Program-made: the position numbers and the translations under genes
Notes under the pieces: model-generated
The model's input: the letters and a program-made list of their open reading frames with translations, nothing else
Told to the model about the DNA's origin: nothing
Database searches by the model: none
Assembly: GCA_937943605.1 (NCBI GenBank)
Contig: CALEAW010000087.1
Location: forward strand, 1 to 64,000
Length of the DNA stretch: 64,000 bases
Reading direction: 5' to 3'
Origin: an uncultured Sutterella sp.
Lineage (GTDB): Bacteria; Pseudomonadota; Gammaproteobacteria; Burkholderiales; Burkholderiaceae_F
Shown: one piece after another, positions 41,061-48,089 of the stretch
Position numbering within the stretch: the stretch's first letter is position 1
How the letters are laid out: each line of letters begins with the position of its first letter

Positions 41061-41324
41061 ATGCAAAAAATTATTTTCGTTTCTGAGAGCGTGCGCGAAG
41101 AAGTTGAAGAGTACATGCGCTCTAGCGAAGGTCTCTTCTGCTCTGACTACGTTGAATACTGCCAAACCGTGGCTGACGAGTTCTCAATCGGCGCAAGCGA
41201 CGCTGAATGCATCTACGACGACCTTTTCGTTAACACAAGACGCGAGTGGGAATGCGCCGACCAGTACGACGAGGACGACATCAAGTACGACGAAGCAGAC
41301 GATTTCTACTACGTCGAAGACTGA
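41061..41324 (+). CDS. Small highly acidic protein
   Basis: An 87-residue protein from the ATG at 41061 (AAAGGA upstream). The C-terminal half is extremely acidic (DQYDEDDIKYDEADDFYYVED). Total charge is strongly negative. Single-gene cassette with a terminator on each side. Acidic phage proteins of this size can be DNA mimics that block host defences; that is a guess here. Confidence 0.6.
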   Translation: MQKIIFVSESVREEVEEYMRSSEGLFCSDYVEYCQTVADEFSIGASDAECIYDDLFVNTRREWECADQYDEDDIKYDEADDFYYVED

Positions 41325-41330
41325 CACCAA

Positions 41331-41358
41331 CGCCTCGGCTAACCCCGGGGCTTTTTTT
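41331..41358 (+). terminator. Terminator after the acidic protein
   Basis: GCCTCGG-ctaac-CCCGGGGC type hairpin followed by eight T. Confidence 0.75.
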
Positions 41359-41368
41359 TGAGATTCGA

Positions 41369-41440
41369 TTCAAGCGCTCTCGCGCATACGTGATGCGTCA
41401 AAAGCAGTTCTTTCGAGGGTAACTGCAGAGAACGCTTGAA
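41369..41440 (+). ncRNA. 72-nt three-way-junction RNA
   Basis: Outer stem TTCAAGCG (41369-41376)/CGCTTGAA (41433-41440), extended after one mismatch by TCTC (41378-41381)/GAGA (41428-41431). Two hairpins inside: GCGCAT-acgtg-ATGCGT (41382-41398) and GCAGTT-11 nt-AACTGC (41404-41426). It begins 10 nt after a terminator and ends 21 nt before the next gene. It is not a tRNA (no D arm or anticodon arm). Could be a riboswitch-like leader or an independent small RNA. Confidence 0.5.
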
Positions 41441-41460
41441 CCGACTTTCAGGAGACACAA

Positions 41461-41688
41461 ATGCAAAAGATCAAAGACTTCGAGAGTTTCGCTGCCGGCT
41501 ACTTCAGCGCTCTCAGAATCAAGCCCCCGACAGCAAATGACATCCGCAATTACTGCATCGAATCAAGAACATTCGCAGCGGCATTGAGTTTCTACGCTTG
41601 CAACGATCCATACGTTATGGCCCAAGAAAGCTCTGACGCAAAGTTCGAAGCAGTAGCGAAGAACATTCGAAAGCTGATTCGAGACTAA
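41461..41688 (+). CDS. Hypothetical early protein
   Basis: A 75-residue helical protein (FESFAAGYFSALRIKPPTANDIRNYCIESRTFAAALSFYACNDPYVMAQE). GGAG precedes the ATG by 8 nt. It shows a faint resemblance to the 105-residue protein at 42698 (short N-terminal helix, '...YI/CI...' and '...AL..Y.CND/S' pattern: ALSFYACND vs ALTAYICND). Function unknown. Confidence 0.55.
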   Translation: MQKIKDFESFAAGYFSALRIKPPTANDIRNYCIESRTFAAALSFYACNDPYVMAQESSDAKFEAVAKNIRKLIRD

Positions 41689-41705
41689 CGACTTCAGAGG
41701 GCAAA

Positions 41706-41795
41706 CGGCATGACGCAGATATGTGCCGATCCGACCTCTCCTATGGGTCAGGATCCCAAAGCGAAGGCATCTGCCGGAGGGTACTCACCTTCGCT
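41706..41795 (+). ncRNA. Three-hairpin leader RNA
   Basis: Hairpin 1: CGGCA (41706-41710)/TGCCG (41724-41728). Hairpin 2: GATCCGACC (41728-41736)/GGTC-A-GGATC (41746-41755). Hairpin 3: AGCGAAGG (41760-41767)/CCTTCGCT (41788-41795). It fills the gap before the 55-residue membrane protein at 41820. A long frame from 41710 crosses it but looks like a chance ORF. Confidence 0.4.
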
Positions 41796-41819
41796 CCCTC
41801 ACCCTACAAGGACAACACC

Positions 41820-41987
41820 ATGGCAACACGCTTTATCGACTTTTTGTTCCGCTGCTTCTTCGGTTCACCAGACCAAGACTACCGCGGCGTACCGTCCGTC
41901 AAGGACGATCAACTTTTTGACAAGACGATGACGGCCATTGCGATTGTTGCCGCCGTCTCTGTTGTCGTACTGGAGGTTCTCAAATGA
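41820..41987 (+). CDS. Small membrane protein
   Basis: A 55-residue protein from the ATG at 41820 (AAGGA 9 nt upstream): MATRFIDFLFRCFFGSPDQDY..., then one C-terminal membrane helix (TMTAIAIVAAVSVVVLEVL). It overlaps the next gene as ATGA. Function unknown. Confidence 0.55.
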   Translation: MATRFIDFLFRCFFGSPDQDYRGVPSVKDDQLFDKTMTAIAIVAAVSVVVLEVLK

Positions 41988-42223
41988 CAATGCCTTACGT
42001 TATTCCTTCTTACGGCGATGAGCCACCAACTGATGTTGTCTTTATCAGGGTTGAGCCATACACGGGCGTTGACCTTGAGTTTTTTAAAGTCGGCAGTTTT
42101 GACTATGACGGCAGTTGCCTCTCAATGCGCGACCTGACAACTGAAGACATTAAGCGTTGGAATCTTTGGGACTACTTCAACGAAGACGACTTCGACGACG
42201 ACGGGGAGTTGATCCTGCCATGA
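41984..42223 (+). CDS. Small acidic hypothetical protein
   Basis: A 79-residue acidic protein (TTEDIKRWNLWDYFNEDDFDDDGELILP at the end). Coupled to both neighbours by ATGA overlaps. No family recognised. Confidence 0.55.
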   Translation: MTMPYVIPSYGDEPPTDVVFIRVEPYTGVDLEFFKVGSFDYDGSCLSMRDLTTEDIKRWNLWDYFNEDDFDDDGELILP

Positions 42224-42462
42224 CAACAACTGAAGGATTCGTTCACGGAAGGCTTCGCTTGACACCGCGTGAAGTGACAGTGTTGGTGCTAATCGCAAAA
42301 GGTTTCTCAAGCTATGAGATGGCAGACCTCATGAACATCAAGCTCTCATCCTTCTACTGTCATAGAAAAAGCCTGTTCCGCAAACTCGATGTTCGCACTG
42401 ACGGCGAGGCTGTCTTCGAAGGCTTTCAGCTCGGCATCTTCAAGGACGTCAACAAAAAATGA
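42220..42462 (+). CDS. LuxR-type helix-turn-helix protein
   Basis: An 80-residue protein that is just a GerE/LuxR DNA-binding domain: RLTPREVTVLVLIAKGFSSYEMADLMNIKLSSFYCHRKSLFRKLDVRTDGEAV. It has no sensor domain. Coupled by ATGA to both neighbours. It may regulate phage or host transcription during early infection; no target site is visible. Confidence 0.75.
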   Translation: MTTTEGFVHGRLRLTPREVTVLVLIAKGFSSYEMADLMNIKLSSFYCHRKSLFRKLDVRTDGEAVFEGFQLGIFKDVNKK

Positions 42463-42701
42463 GTTTTTCAGATCCGGTCAAGGTTATTGACCACATACCC
42501 AAGGACATAGACATGAAAGTTAGATCACGCAAAAGGCCATTGGCTCAACGCCAGGCGGCCAAGTTACGAAAACAGCAAGAGGCTCGGCAGAACGTCGAGC
42601 CTTTTTGTTGTGAAAAACCTTCCACGGTTTGGAAGGTTGTCGCTTTTGTAGGCGCGCTGGCCATCGTGGTCGGTGCACTTGTTCAAGGAACGTGGAAATG
42701 A
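42459..42701 (+). CDS. Basic protein with C-terminal membrane helix
   Basis: An 80-residue protein: Arg/Lys/Gln-rich middle (MKVRSRKRPLAQRQAAKLRKQQEARQN) and one membrane helix at the end (VWKVVAFVGALAIVVGALV). A start at the internal ATG (42513) is possible. Function unknown. Confidence 0.5.
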   Translation: MSFSDPVKVIDHIPKDIDMKVRSRKRPLAQRQAAKLRKQQEARQNVEPFCCEKPSTVWKVVAFVGALAIVVGALVQGTWK

Positions 42702-43015
42702 AAACACTGACGCAAATCGCAGAAGACCTTGTGAACGCAGGCCTTAGTTCTAACGATGAAGGAAAGGTTCGATCCTACATCCAGGCAAACCTTCCGGAAG
42801 CGCTGACCGCTTATATCTGCAACGATTCAGCAAACATCAACTTACCTGAAGTCCTTGCAGGCTTCACCGGTAGCGAACCTTTCGCTTGCATGATCGCCGC
42901 TGCCAAGTTGGCCACCGCCCGTGAACGCGCAATCGACGACTTGTGCGAGAAAGTGCTGTACCGCATCGACTGCTTGCTCGATAACGATCCTGAATTTCCG
43001 TGCCCGATTGAATGA
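42698..43015 (+). CDS. Hypothetical early protein
   Basis: A 105-residue helical protein (MKTLTQIAEDLVNAGLSSNDEGKVRSYIQANLPEALTAYICNDSANINLPEV...). Coupled by ATGA to the gene before. Lies directly before the recombination genes. No family recognised. Confidence 0.5.
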   Translation: MKTLTQIAEDLVNAGLSSNDEGKVRSYIQANLPEALTAYICNDSANINLPEVLAGFTGSEPFACMIAAAKLATARERAIDDLCEKVLYRIDCLLDNDPEFPCPIE

Positions 43016-43026
43016 GGAATTCGAAA

Positions 43027-43968
43027 ATGACATTATTCACCACCATCCCACTTGAAACCGACCGAGCTGCTTGGCTCAAACAACGACAACTCGGTATCGG
43101 CGGCTCAGATGTAGCCCCGATCCTTGGCTTATCAAAGTGGCGTACGCCTCTTGACGTATACAACGACAAGACCTCTGACAAGCTTGATGACACTGACAAC
43201 ACCTCAATGGAGTGGGGTCGCCGCCTCGAACCAGTCATTCGTCAGAAGTATGCTGACGTGACCGGCCATGCTGTCATACAACCAACAGACATGTTCCAAA
43301 ACGAAATTCACCCATTCATGGTCGCAAACGTTGACGGCATCAGAGATGACGGCGTTCTCGTTGAGATCAAGACCGCTCGATCCGGTGCCGACTGGGGCGA
43401 AGAAGGCACGGATCAAATCCCCGAGTATTACCTCACGCAGGTACAGCACTACATGGCCGTGCTTGGCGCTGACCGTTGCGACGTTGCTGTATTGATTGGC
43501 GGCTCTGACTTCCGCATCTACACAGTCGACCGAGACGAAGAAATTATCGACATGCTGATCGAAGAGGAGCGTAAGTTCTGGTATCTCGTTGAAGCACGTA
43601 CCCCGCCGGCACCGCGTACAGCTGAAGAAGTTGCGGCCACGTTCTCCAGTAGCCAAAAGGAAGAGCGTGAAGCGACCGACGATGTGGCCGATGCACTTGT
43701 TCAAATGCTGAGAGTACAGGCACAGATCAAAGAGCTCAAGGAGCAAGAAGACGCTCTCAAAGCAACGGTAACTGGATTCATGGGCGAGGCCGACACGCTA
43801 ACTCACAACGGAGCAACTCTTGCCACATGGAAGAGCACTAAGCCTCGCGTGACTTTCGATAGCACTTCATTCAAGAAGGCCATGCCAGACATCTACGAAC
43901 GCTACTTAAAGCAAGGCGAAAGCACTCGCCGATTTGTTATCAAACAGAAACTTGAGGACATCGAATAA
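43027..43968 (+). CDS. YqaJ-family phage exonuclease
   Basis: A 313-residue nuclease of the YqaJ/lambda-exonuclease fold. Seen: WLKQRQLGIGGSDVAPILGLSKWRTPLDVY, MEWGRRLEPVIRQKY, NVDGIRDDGVLVEIKTA with the metal-binding D...E-x-K, and YYLTQVQHYMAVLGAD. It digests one strand of double-stranded DNA for phage recombination with the annealing protein next to it. Start at 43027 is favoured by GAGGAA 7 nt upstream; ATG 43012 is also possible. Confidence 0.85.
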   Translation: MTLFTTIPLETDRAAWLKQRQLGIGGSDVAPILGLSKWRTPLDVYNDKTSDKLDDTDNTSMEWGRRLEPVIRQKYADVTGHAVIQPTDMFQNEIHPFMVANVDGIRDDGVLVEIKTARSGADWGEEGTDQIPEYYLTQVQHYMAVLGADRCDVAVLIGGSDFRIYTVDRDEEIIDMLIEEERKFWYLVEARTPPAPRTAEEVAATFSSSQKEEREATDDVADALVQMLRVQAQIKELKEQEDALKATVTGFMGEADTLTHNGATLATWKSTKPRVTFDSTSFKKAMPDIYERYLKQGESTRRFVIKQKLEDIE

Positions 43969-44933
43969 TGACTGAACTCACTACTCTCAACCCGTTCGGC
44001 AGCGCTCCTACTACTCAGCCTGAAGCTCTCGCTACTCAGCAGACAGACAGCGCACGTGCAATCGCAGAAGTCCAAGCCTCTCTCATGATTGCTCGTATGA
44101 ATCCACGCGATCAGCGCAAGGCCGTTGACCGCATCCTGAATGCTTGTACGCGCGAAACCCTTGCTAAGTCTGCTATCTATGCGTACGCTCGTGGCGGCTC
44201 TAGCATCACTGGTCCAAGCATCCGCCTGGCCGAGGCCGTTGCTCAGCAGTGGGGCAATATCCAGTTCGGTATTCGAGAGCTCAGCAACCATGGCGGCAAG
44301 TCAGAGGTTCAGGCTTTCGCCTGGGACGTAGAAACGAACACCCGCCGAGAGGTAACGTTCTCTGTTCCGCACATCCGCTATACGCGCAAAGGGTCATACA
44401 AGCTCGAAGATCCGCGAGACATTTATGAGCTAATCGCAAACCAAGGCGCACGACGACTCCGAGCCTGCATCCTTGCTGTGATCCCTGGCGACGTTATGGA
44501 AGCTGCCGTTGAGCAGTGCCAGGCCACGATCAATAGTTCTGTTGACGTTAGCCCCGAGGCCATCAAGAAGCTCATCGAGACTTTCGAGGAACGCTTCGGC
44601 GTAACAAAAGAGCAGATCGAAAAATACTGTCAGTGCAGATCAGAGGCTATCCGAGCAGCGCAAGTCATTCGCCTACGACAGATTTGGCTCTCTCTCCGAG
44701 ACGGCATGAGTGCACCTTCGGACTGGTTCGAGCCTGTTGAACAGCCTGAAGCCATCGAGCACAAGAAAGAGTCCTCAAAAGCAACGCTGAAAGACAAGCT
44801 CAAACAGCGTAAGCAGGAAGAGGTAGCCACCGAAGCTCAGGAAACACCGCCCGAAGAACAGGCCGCGGCACCAGCGATTGACGAGGCTGACCTACCTGAT
44901 ACGGGTGCTGATCCCGAAGAACCGCTGTTTTAA
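43968..44933 (+). CDS. Probable single-strand annealing protein
   Basis: A 321-residue protein of a recognisable phage family: ARAIAEVQASLMIARMNPRDQRKAVDRILNACTRETLAKSAIYAYARGGSSITGPSIRLAEAVAQQWGNIQFGIREL...LIANQGARRLRACILAVIPGDVMEAA. Members lie beside YqaJ-type exonucleases, which suggests the annealing partner of a Red-like pair. The last 80 residues are Glu/Lys/Pro-rich. It overlaps the exonuclease stop by one base. Annealing role is inferred from context. Confidence 0.65.
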   Translation: MTELTTLNPFGSAPTTQPEALATQQTDSARAIAEVQASLMIARMNPRDQRKAVDRILNACTRETLAKSAIYAYARGGSSITGPSIRLAEAVAQQWGNIQFGIRELSNHGGKSEVQAFAWDVETNTRREVTFSVPHIRYTRKGSYKLEDPRDIYELIANQGARRLRACILAVIPGDVMEAAVEQCQATINSSVDVSPEAIKKLIETFEERFGVTKEQIEKYCQCRSEAIRAAQVIRLRQIWLSLRDGMSAPSDWFEPVEQPEAIEHKKESSKATLKDKLKQRKQEEVATEAQETPPEEQAAAPAIDEADLPDTGADPEEPLF

Positions 44934-45018
44934 CCACCTTCCCCCGCTCGGCCTAACTGCTTTTCAAACCGGCAGCGCTTCACCAGGTCGGGCGAAGAAC
45001 TCTTTTTAAGGCTAAAAA

Positions 45019-45291
45019 ATGATCGAAATTTCACACGATTTAATCAGAGACAATCTGAAAAAGTTCATCAATGACAATGAACCTGCACCAAACACCCCCG
45101 AAGGCGTTGCGGTTACTGCACTCATGATCGCCTCAAAACTTATGCGAGAAAACAAAAAACTTGTAAAGAAGACTGAGAAAGCAATATTCGAGAGCGACAT
45201 GCCTATCGAATCTAAGTTTGTTCTGATGTTCCATATTCTTGCACTGATTGAATGCACACAACCTGCTGATAAAGACGAGGACGAAGAATGA
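45019..45291 (+). CDS. Hypothetical early protein
   Basis: A 90-residue helical protein with acidic C-terminus (CTQPADKDEDEE). Weak AAGG site upstream; overlaps the next gene by ATGA. The 85-nt gap before it contains a decayed copy of the CTCGGC/GCCGGG terminator. Function unknown. Confidence 0.5.
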   Translation: MIEISHDLIRDNLKKFINDNEPAPNTPEGVAVTALMIASKLMRENKKLVKKTEKAIFESDMPIESKFVLMFHILALIECTQPADKDEDEE

Positions 45292-45638
45292 AACTTCACT
45301 CAAGGACTGAAAAAGTCACCTTCTTCCTTGAAGAACTGTGCGAAATCTTTTGCAAACAATGGATGTTGTTAGGACTCATGGCAATCGTTTGGCTCTCGAT
45401 CCTTGCACAAACTGAGTCGAGTATGTTCTTGGCTTTTTTCACTGGTTTTCATACAGCGTTAACGATAATCATCGTAAGCACCATGTTCTACGAAGCCAAG
45501 TTAACAGCAAAGCTCCGTCATTGGTACAGCGTCTCTTTCTTTAACAATGTCACTGGCCAGAAGTACACGTTGGTTCTGCCGCCCACGGTTGCGCCTGACA
45601 TCCGCTCGGTCGCACAGCAGATCAAGGGGCAGTTCTGA
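45288..45638 (+). CDS. Two-helix membrane protein, also present in the fossil prophage
   Basis: A 116-residue protein with two membrane helices (WMLLGLMAIVWLSILAQ; FLAFFTGFHTALTIIIVSTMFY) and a conserved soluble end (SVSFFNNVTGQKYTLVLPP). The last 39 codons are preserved nearly unchanged in the fossil at 5303-5421. Function unknown; possible superinfection-exclusion protein. Confidence 0.6.
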   Translation: MKLHSRTEKVTFFLEELCEIFCKQWMLLGLMAIVWLSILAQTESSMFLAFFTGFHTALTIIIVSTMFYEAKLTAKLRHWYSVSFFNNVTGQKYTLVLPPTVAPDIRSVAQQIKGQF

Positions 45639-45670
45639 CACGCGCCTCCTTCAGTACGCTTGGAGGAGGC

Positions 45671-45712
45671 CTGCTCAAGCCTTTTCGAGAGAGAAGGTTT
45701 AAGCAGGTTTTT
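45671..45712 (+). terminator. Terminator of the recombination operon
   Basis: CTGCTCAAGCCTT (45671-45683) pairs with AAGGTTTAAGCAG (45694-45706), loop TTCGAGAGAG, then TTTTT. Same design and loop as the hairpin at 38454; the copy in the fossil is at 5457-5497. Confidence 0.8.
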
Positions 45713-45736
45713 CTGAGAACAACCTCGTACAATAAG

Positions 45737-45772
45737 AAAAGCCCCTAACGCAGTGCATTGCGCTAGAGGCTC
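45737..45772. repeat. Hairpin before dinD resembling the att terminator
   Basis: AGCCCCTAACGCA (45740-45752) and TGCGCTAGAGGCT (45759-45771), preceded by AAAA. The ends (AAAAGCCCCT, TAGAGGCT) match those of the tRNA terminator in attL and attR, but the inner stem differs. It acts as a terminator only for minus-strand transcription. Confidence 0.5.
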
Positions 45773-45797
45773 GGTTAACCCTTATGACGAGGTATAT

Positions 45798-46658
45798 ATG
45801 GATAATACCCAAAATAACAATGAACAGGCAAGTCTGCCAAACTTCGATGCAATACGCCATCTGGACGATGACGGCAGGGAGTACTGGTATGCGCGTGAGC
45901 TCTACCCGCTCTTGGGATATAGCCGATGGCAAAGATTTCAGGCAGTTATTGAAAAGGCCAAGACCGCTTGTAAGTCTTTGAAAATTAACGATTCTGACCA
46001 TTTTACCAACCTTGGTAAAATGGTCGATCTCGGAAGCGGCTCGTCTCGCGAGATTGATGACGTCGCCCTCTCCCGTTATGCCTGCTACCTGATCGTTCAG
46101 AATGGCGACCCGAGCAAGCCTGTCATCGCCGCTGGCCAAACTTACTTTGCGGTTCAAACGCGCCGTCAGGAACTCGCTGACGAAGAAGCCTTCGCTCAAC
46201 TAGACGAAGACCAAAAGCGTCTGTTCCTTCGCAGAGAAATGAAAGAGCACAACAAGCGACTGAGCGATGCTGCGCACGACGCGGGAATCGTTGAGCCCAG
46301 AGACTATGCCATCTTCCAGAACCACGGATACAAAGGCCTCTATGGAGGGCTTAATCGAAAGGATATCCACGAACGGAAAGGCTTGAAAAAGAGTCAGGAG
46401 ATCCTTGACTACATGGGGCACGAAGAACTGGCTGCAAACCTTTTCCGAGCGACCCAAACCGAAGCAAAACTCAGGCGCGAACACATCGTTGGCAAAAGGG
46501 AAGCAAACCAAACGCACTATTCCGTAGGTAAGGAGGTGCGAGAAACCATTAAGCGATTAGGCGGCACGATGCCCGAGGATCTCCCGACTCCTGCTAAGAG
46601 CATTAAACAGCTTGAACGTGAAGAAAAGAAACGGTTAGAACTTCCCGAAAAGAAGTAA
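45798..46658 (+). CDS. dinD: DinD-like DNA-damage-inducible protein
   Basis: A 286-residue protein matching DinD: GREYWYARELYPLLGYSRWQRFQAVIEKAKTACKS, GDPSKPVIAAGQTYFAVQTRRQELAD, RLFLRREMKEHNKRLSDAAHDAGI, NHGYKGLYGGLNRKDIHERKGLKKSQEILDYMGHEELAANLFRATQTEAKL. In E. coli DinD inhibits RecA filaments. In a prophage it could temper RecA-driven induction. No LexA box (CTG-N10-CAG) is evident upstream. The ATG at 45798 is preceded by GACGAGG. It has its own terminator. Confidence 0.85.
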   Translation: MDNTQNNNEQASLPNFDAIRHLDDDGREYWYARELYPLLGYSRWQRFQAVIEKAKTACKSLKINDSDHFTNLGKMVDLGSGSSREIDDVALSRYACYLIVQNGDPSKPVIAAGQTYFAVQTRRQELADEEAFAQLDEDQKRLFLRREMKEHNKRLSDAAHDAGIVEPRDYAIFQNHGYKGLYGGLNRKDIHERKGLKKSQEILDYMGHEELAANLFRATQTEAKLRREHIVGKREANQTHYSVGKEVRETIKRLGGTMPEDLPTPAKSIKQLEREEKKRLELPEKK

Positions 46659-46681
46659 CAGTCAAACTTGCAACATTTGCA

Positions 46682-46712
46682 GCCCTCGGCTTAACTGCCG
46701 GGGGCTTTTTTT
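46682..46712 (+). terminator. Terminator of dinD
   Basis: GCCCTCGGC-ttaact-GCCGGGGGC then seven T. Same sequence family as the terminators at 41010 and 41331. Confidence 0.85.
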
Positions 46713-46724
46713 ATTGGAGCACCA

Positions 46725-47012
46725 ATGGCAACACTTTCATTTAACCCAGACCTTCCACCAAAAAACGACAAAGCACACGCACTGCAGGTGCATCCTGTGC
46801 GACGCAAGAGCACGGAATACTTGGACGACATTGCGGCCTTAGCGGCTAACCTGAGAAACCTTGGCGATAAGATCGAGAAGGCCGCAAAGAAGTTCGATGC
46901 ACAGAGAAAGTCCGGCAAGGGCTTTGAAGTTACGTGCATGGACAAGCATGCGATTGCGCTGCACGAACAGTCGATGAACCTTCAGAGATTGATCAAGGGG
47001 ATGAAAGCATGA
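46725..47012 (+). CDS. Hypothetical coiled-coil protein
   Basis: A 95-residue protein with a helical centre (STEYLDDIAALAANLRNLGDKIEKAAKKFDAQRKSG). TGGAG precedes the ATG. It overlaps the MazG-like start (ATGATG). Function unknown. Confidence 0.55.
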   Translation: MATLSFNPDLPPKNDKAHALQVHPVRRKSTEYLDDIAALAANLRNLGDKIEKAAKKFDAQRKSGKGFEVTCMDKHAIALHEQSMNLQRLIKGMKA

Positions 47013-47317
47013 TGCAGACAGTGTACGAAATGTCGATAGACATGATTGCCAAGCACTACGGCCTCGATCACCAACAGATGAAATGCATTGAGGAGCTGAG
47101 CGAGGCCAGTGCGGCAGTCGCACGTCACGTGACTGAGCCATGCCAAAACAACCTCAAGGAAATGGCCTCAGAGCTCGCTGATGTGTGCATTCTGATTGAT
47201 CAACTTTTTGTGCTGCACCCTACTCTCAAAATGCACTTTGAAGATGCGAAGCGGTTCAAAGTAACCAGACAAATTAGAAGGATGATTAAAGATGCAGGAT
47301 GGGAAAAAGATGACTGA
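47009..47317 (+). CDS. MazG-like nucleotide pyrophosphohydrolase
   Basis: A 102-residue protein with the all-alpha MazG pattern: CIEELSEASAAVARH...LKEMASELADVCILIDQL, giving the EExxE ... ExxD metal-binding set. Small phage versions hydrolyse non-canonical dNTPs or lower ppGpp-type signals. Coupled to both neighbours. Confidence 0.75.
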   Translation: MMQTVYEMSIDMIAKHYGLDHQQMKCIEELSEASAAVARHVTEPCQNNLKEMASELADVCILIDQLFVLHPTLKMHFEDAKRFKVTRQIRRMIKDAGWEKDD

Positions 47318-47813
47318 ACTCGAAAAGCGCATCGTTGATTTTCTTCAAAACGGTGGAACGCTCGAAGCAACGAAAGCCGCAGAACTTCTCGGCATATCAG
47401 TCTGCAAAGCATCGGGCATGATGCGACACTTGCACACGCAAGGGCACATCAAGCGATCGTCAGAAGGTCAACGCTATACGTACTACATCAGAGAAGACAC
47501 TGTCGGCGACATGATGACGGACCTTGCCTGCCAGGCGTGCGGCATGAAGCCATGCAGAGAAAAGCGAATCATCGTTACGCGTGATGACCGCATCGATGAT
47601 TTGCGCTCGATGATCTACGACATGGACCAGGACATGGTGCTCGATAGCGTCGAAGAGGGCTATGTTTACGGAGCTAAACAAGCAGCTATCCGAGCTGACT
47701 GGCAGGACGCTCAGTGTCACCTGGCGAACCTTAAAGACCATCTAAAGAACAAGCTCGACAAGGTCCACAAGATAACAGTTGAAGTTAAGCGAGAAGCGAG
47801 GAGGAAGAAATGA
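47310..47813 (+). CDS. Winged-helix DNA-binding protein
   Basis: A 167-residue protein. Residues 1-60 form a winged helix (ELEKRIVDFLQNGGTLEATKAAELLGISVCKASGMMRHLHTQGHIKRSSEGQRYTYYI). The remainder is helical and charged, with a CQACGMKPC cysteine cluster. It lies just before the excisionase candidate and could regulate excision genes. The ATG at 47310 (GGATGGG upstream) is preferred to the one at 47292. Confidence 0.65.
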   Translation: MTELEKRIVDFLQNGGTLEATKAAELLGISVCKASGMMRHLHTQGHIKRSSEGQRYTYYIREDTVGDMMTDLACQACGMKPCREKRIIVTRDDRIDDLRSMIYDMDQDMVLDSVEEGYVYGAKQAAIRADWQDAQCHLANLKDHLKNKLDKVHKITVEVKREARRKK

Positions 47814-48046
47814 CAAGTGCAAATGAACGCTACGAAGCTGCACGACAAATCATTGAAGAAGGACCATGCACATCAATCACAACAGTAGCTACGCAAGTTT
47901 TATGTGACTACTTCAGAATCACTCCAAAGACACTGCGAGTTTGGGTGCTCGATTGTCGTTTTCCTAGGGCAGTCCGCATCGGCCGCTGTAATGTCTGGCG
48001 ACTCACTGACATCAGAAAACACATGCAAAAGGTCGCTCGTGCATAA
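47810..48046 (+). CDS. Excisionase-like (AlpA/MerR-fold) protein
   Basis: A 78-residue protein with TPKTLRVWVLDCRFPRAVRIGRCNVWRLTDIRKHMQ, the short winged helix of AlpA/Xis-type proteins. It is the last gene before the convergent integrase, the expected place of a recombination directionality factor. Coupled to the previous gene by ATGA. Confidence 0.7.
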   Translation: MTSANERYEAARQIIEEGPCTSITTVATQVLCDYFRITPKTLRVWVLDCRFPRAVRIGRCNVWRLTDIRKHMQKVARA

Positions 48047-48053
48047 CTTTAAA

Positions 48054-48088
48054 CCTCCCAGGGATCCGTCCTTGGGAGGCATTTTTTA
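48054..48088. terminator. Bidirectional terminator between excisionase and integrase
   Basis: CCTCCCA (48054-48060) and TGGGAGG (48073-48079), then CATTTTTT on the plus strand. It separates two convergent genes. Confidence 0.75.
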
Positions 48089-48089
48089 T

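Noticed and set aside
41369..41440. tRNA or tmRNA piece
   Set aside because: The length suits a tRNA, but there is no anticodon arm, D arm or CCA end.
41710..41931. 73-codon frame across the three-hairpin leader
   Set aside because: It overlaps the coupled membrane-protein gene in another phase and lacks a ribosome site; the hairpins explain the region better.
43204..43746. 180-codon minus-strand frame
   Set aside because: Antisense of the YqaJ exonuclease, which carries all family motifs.
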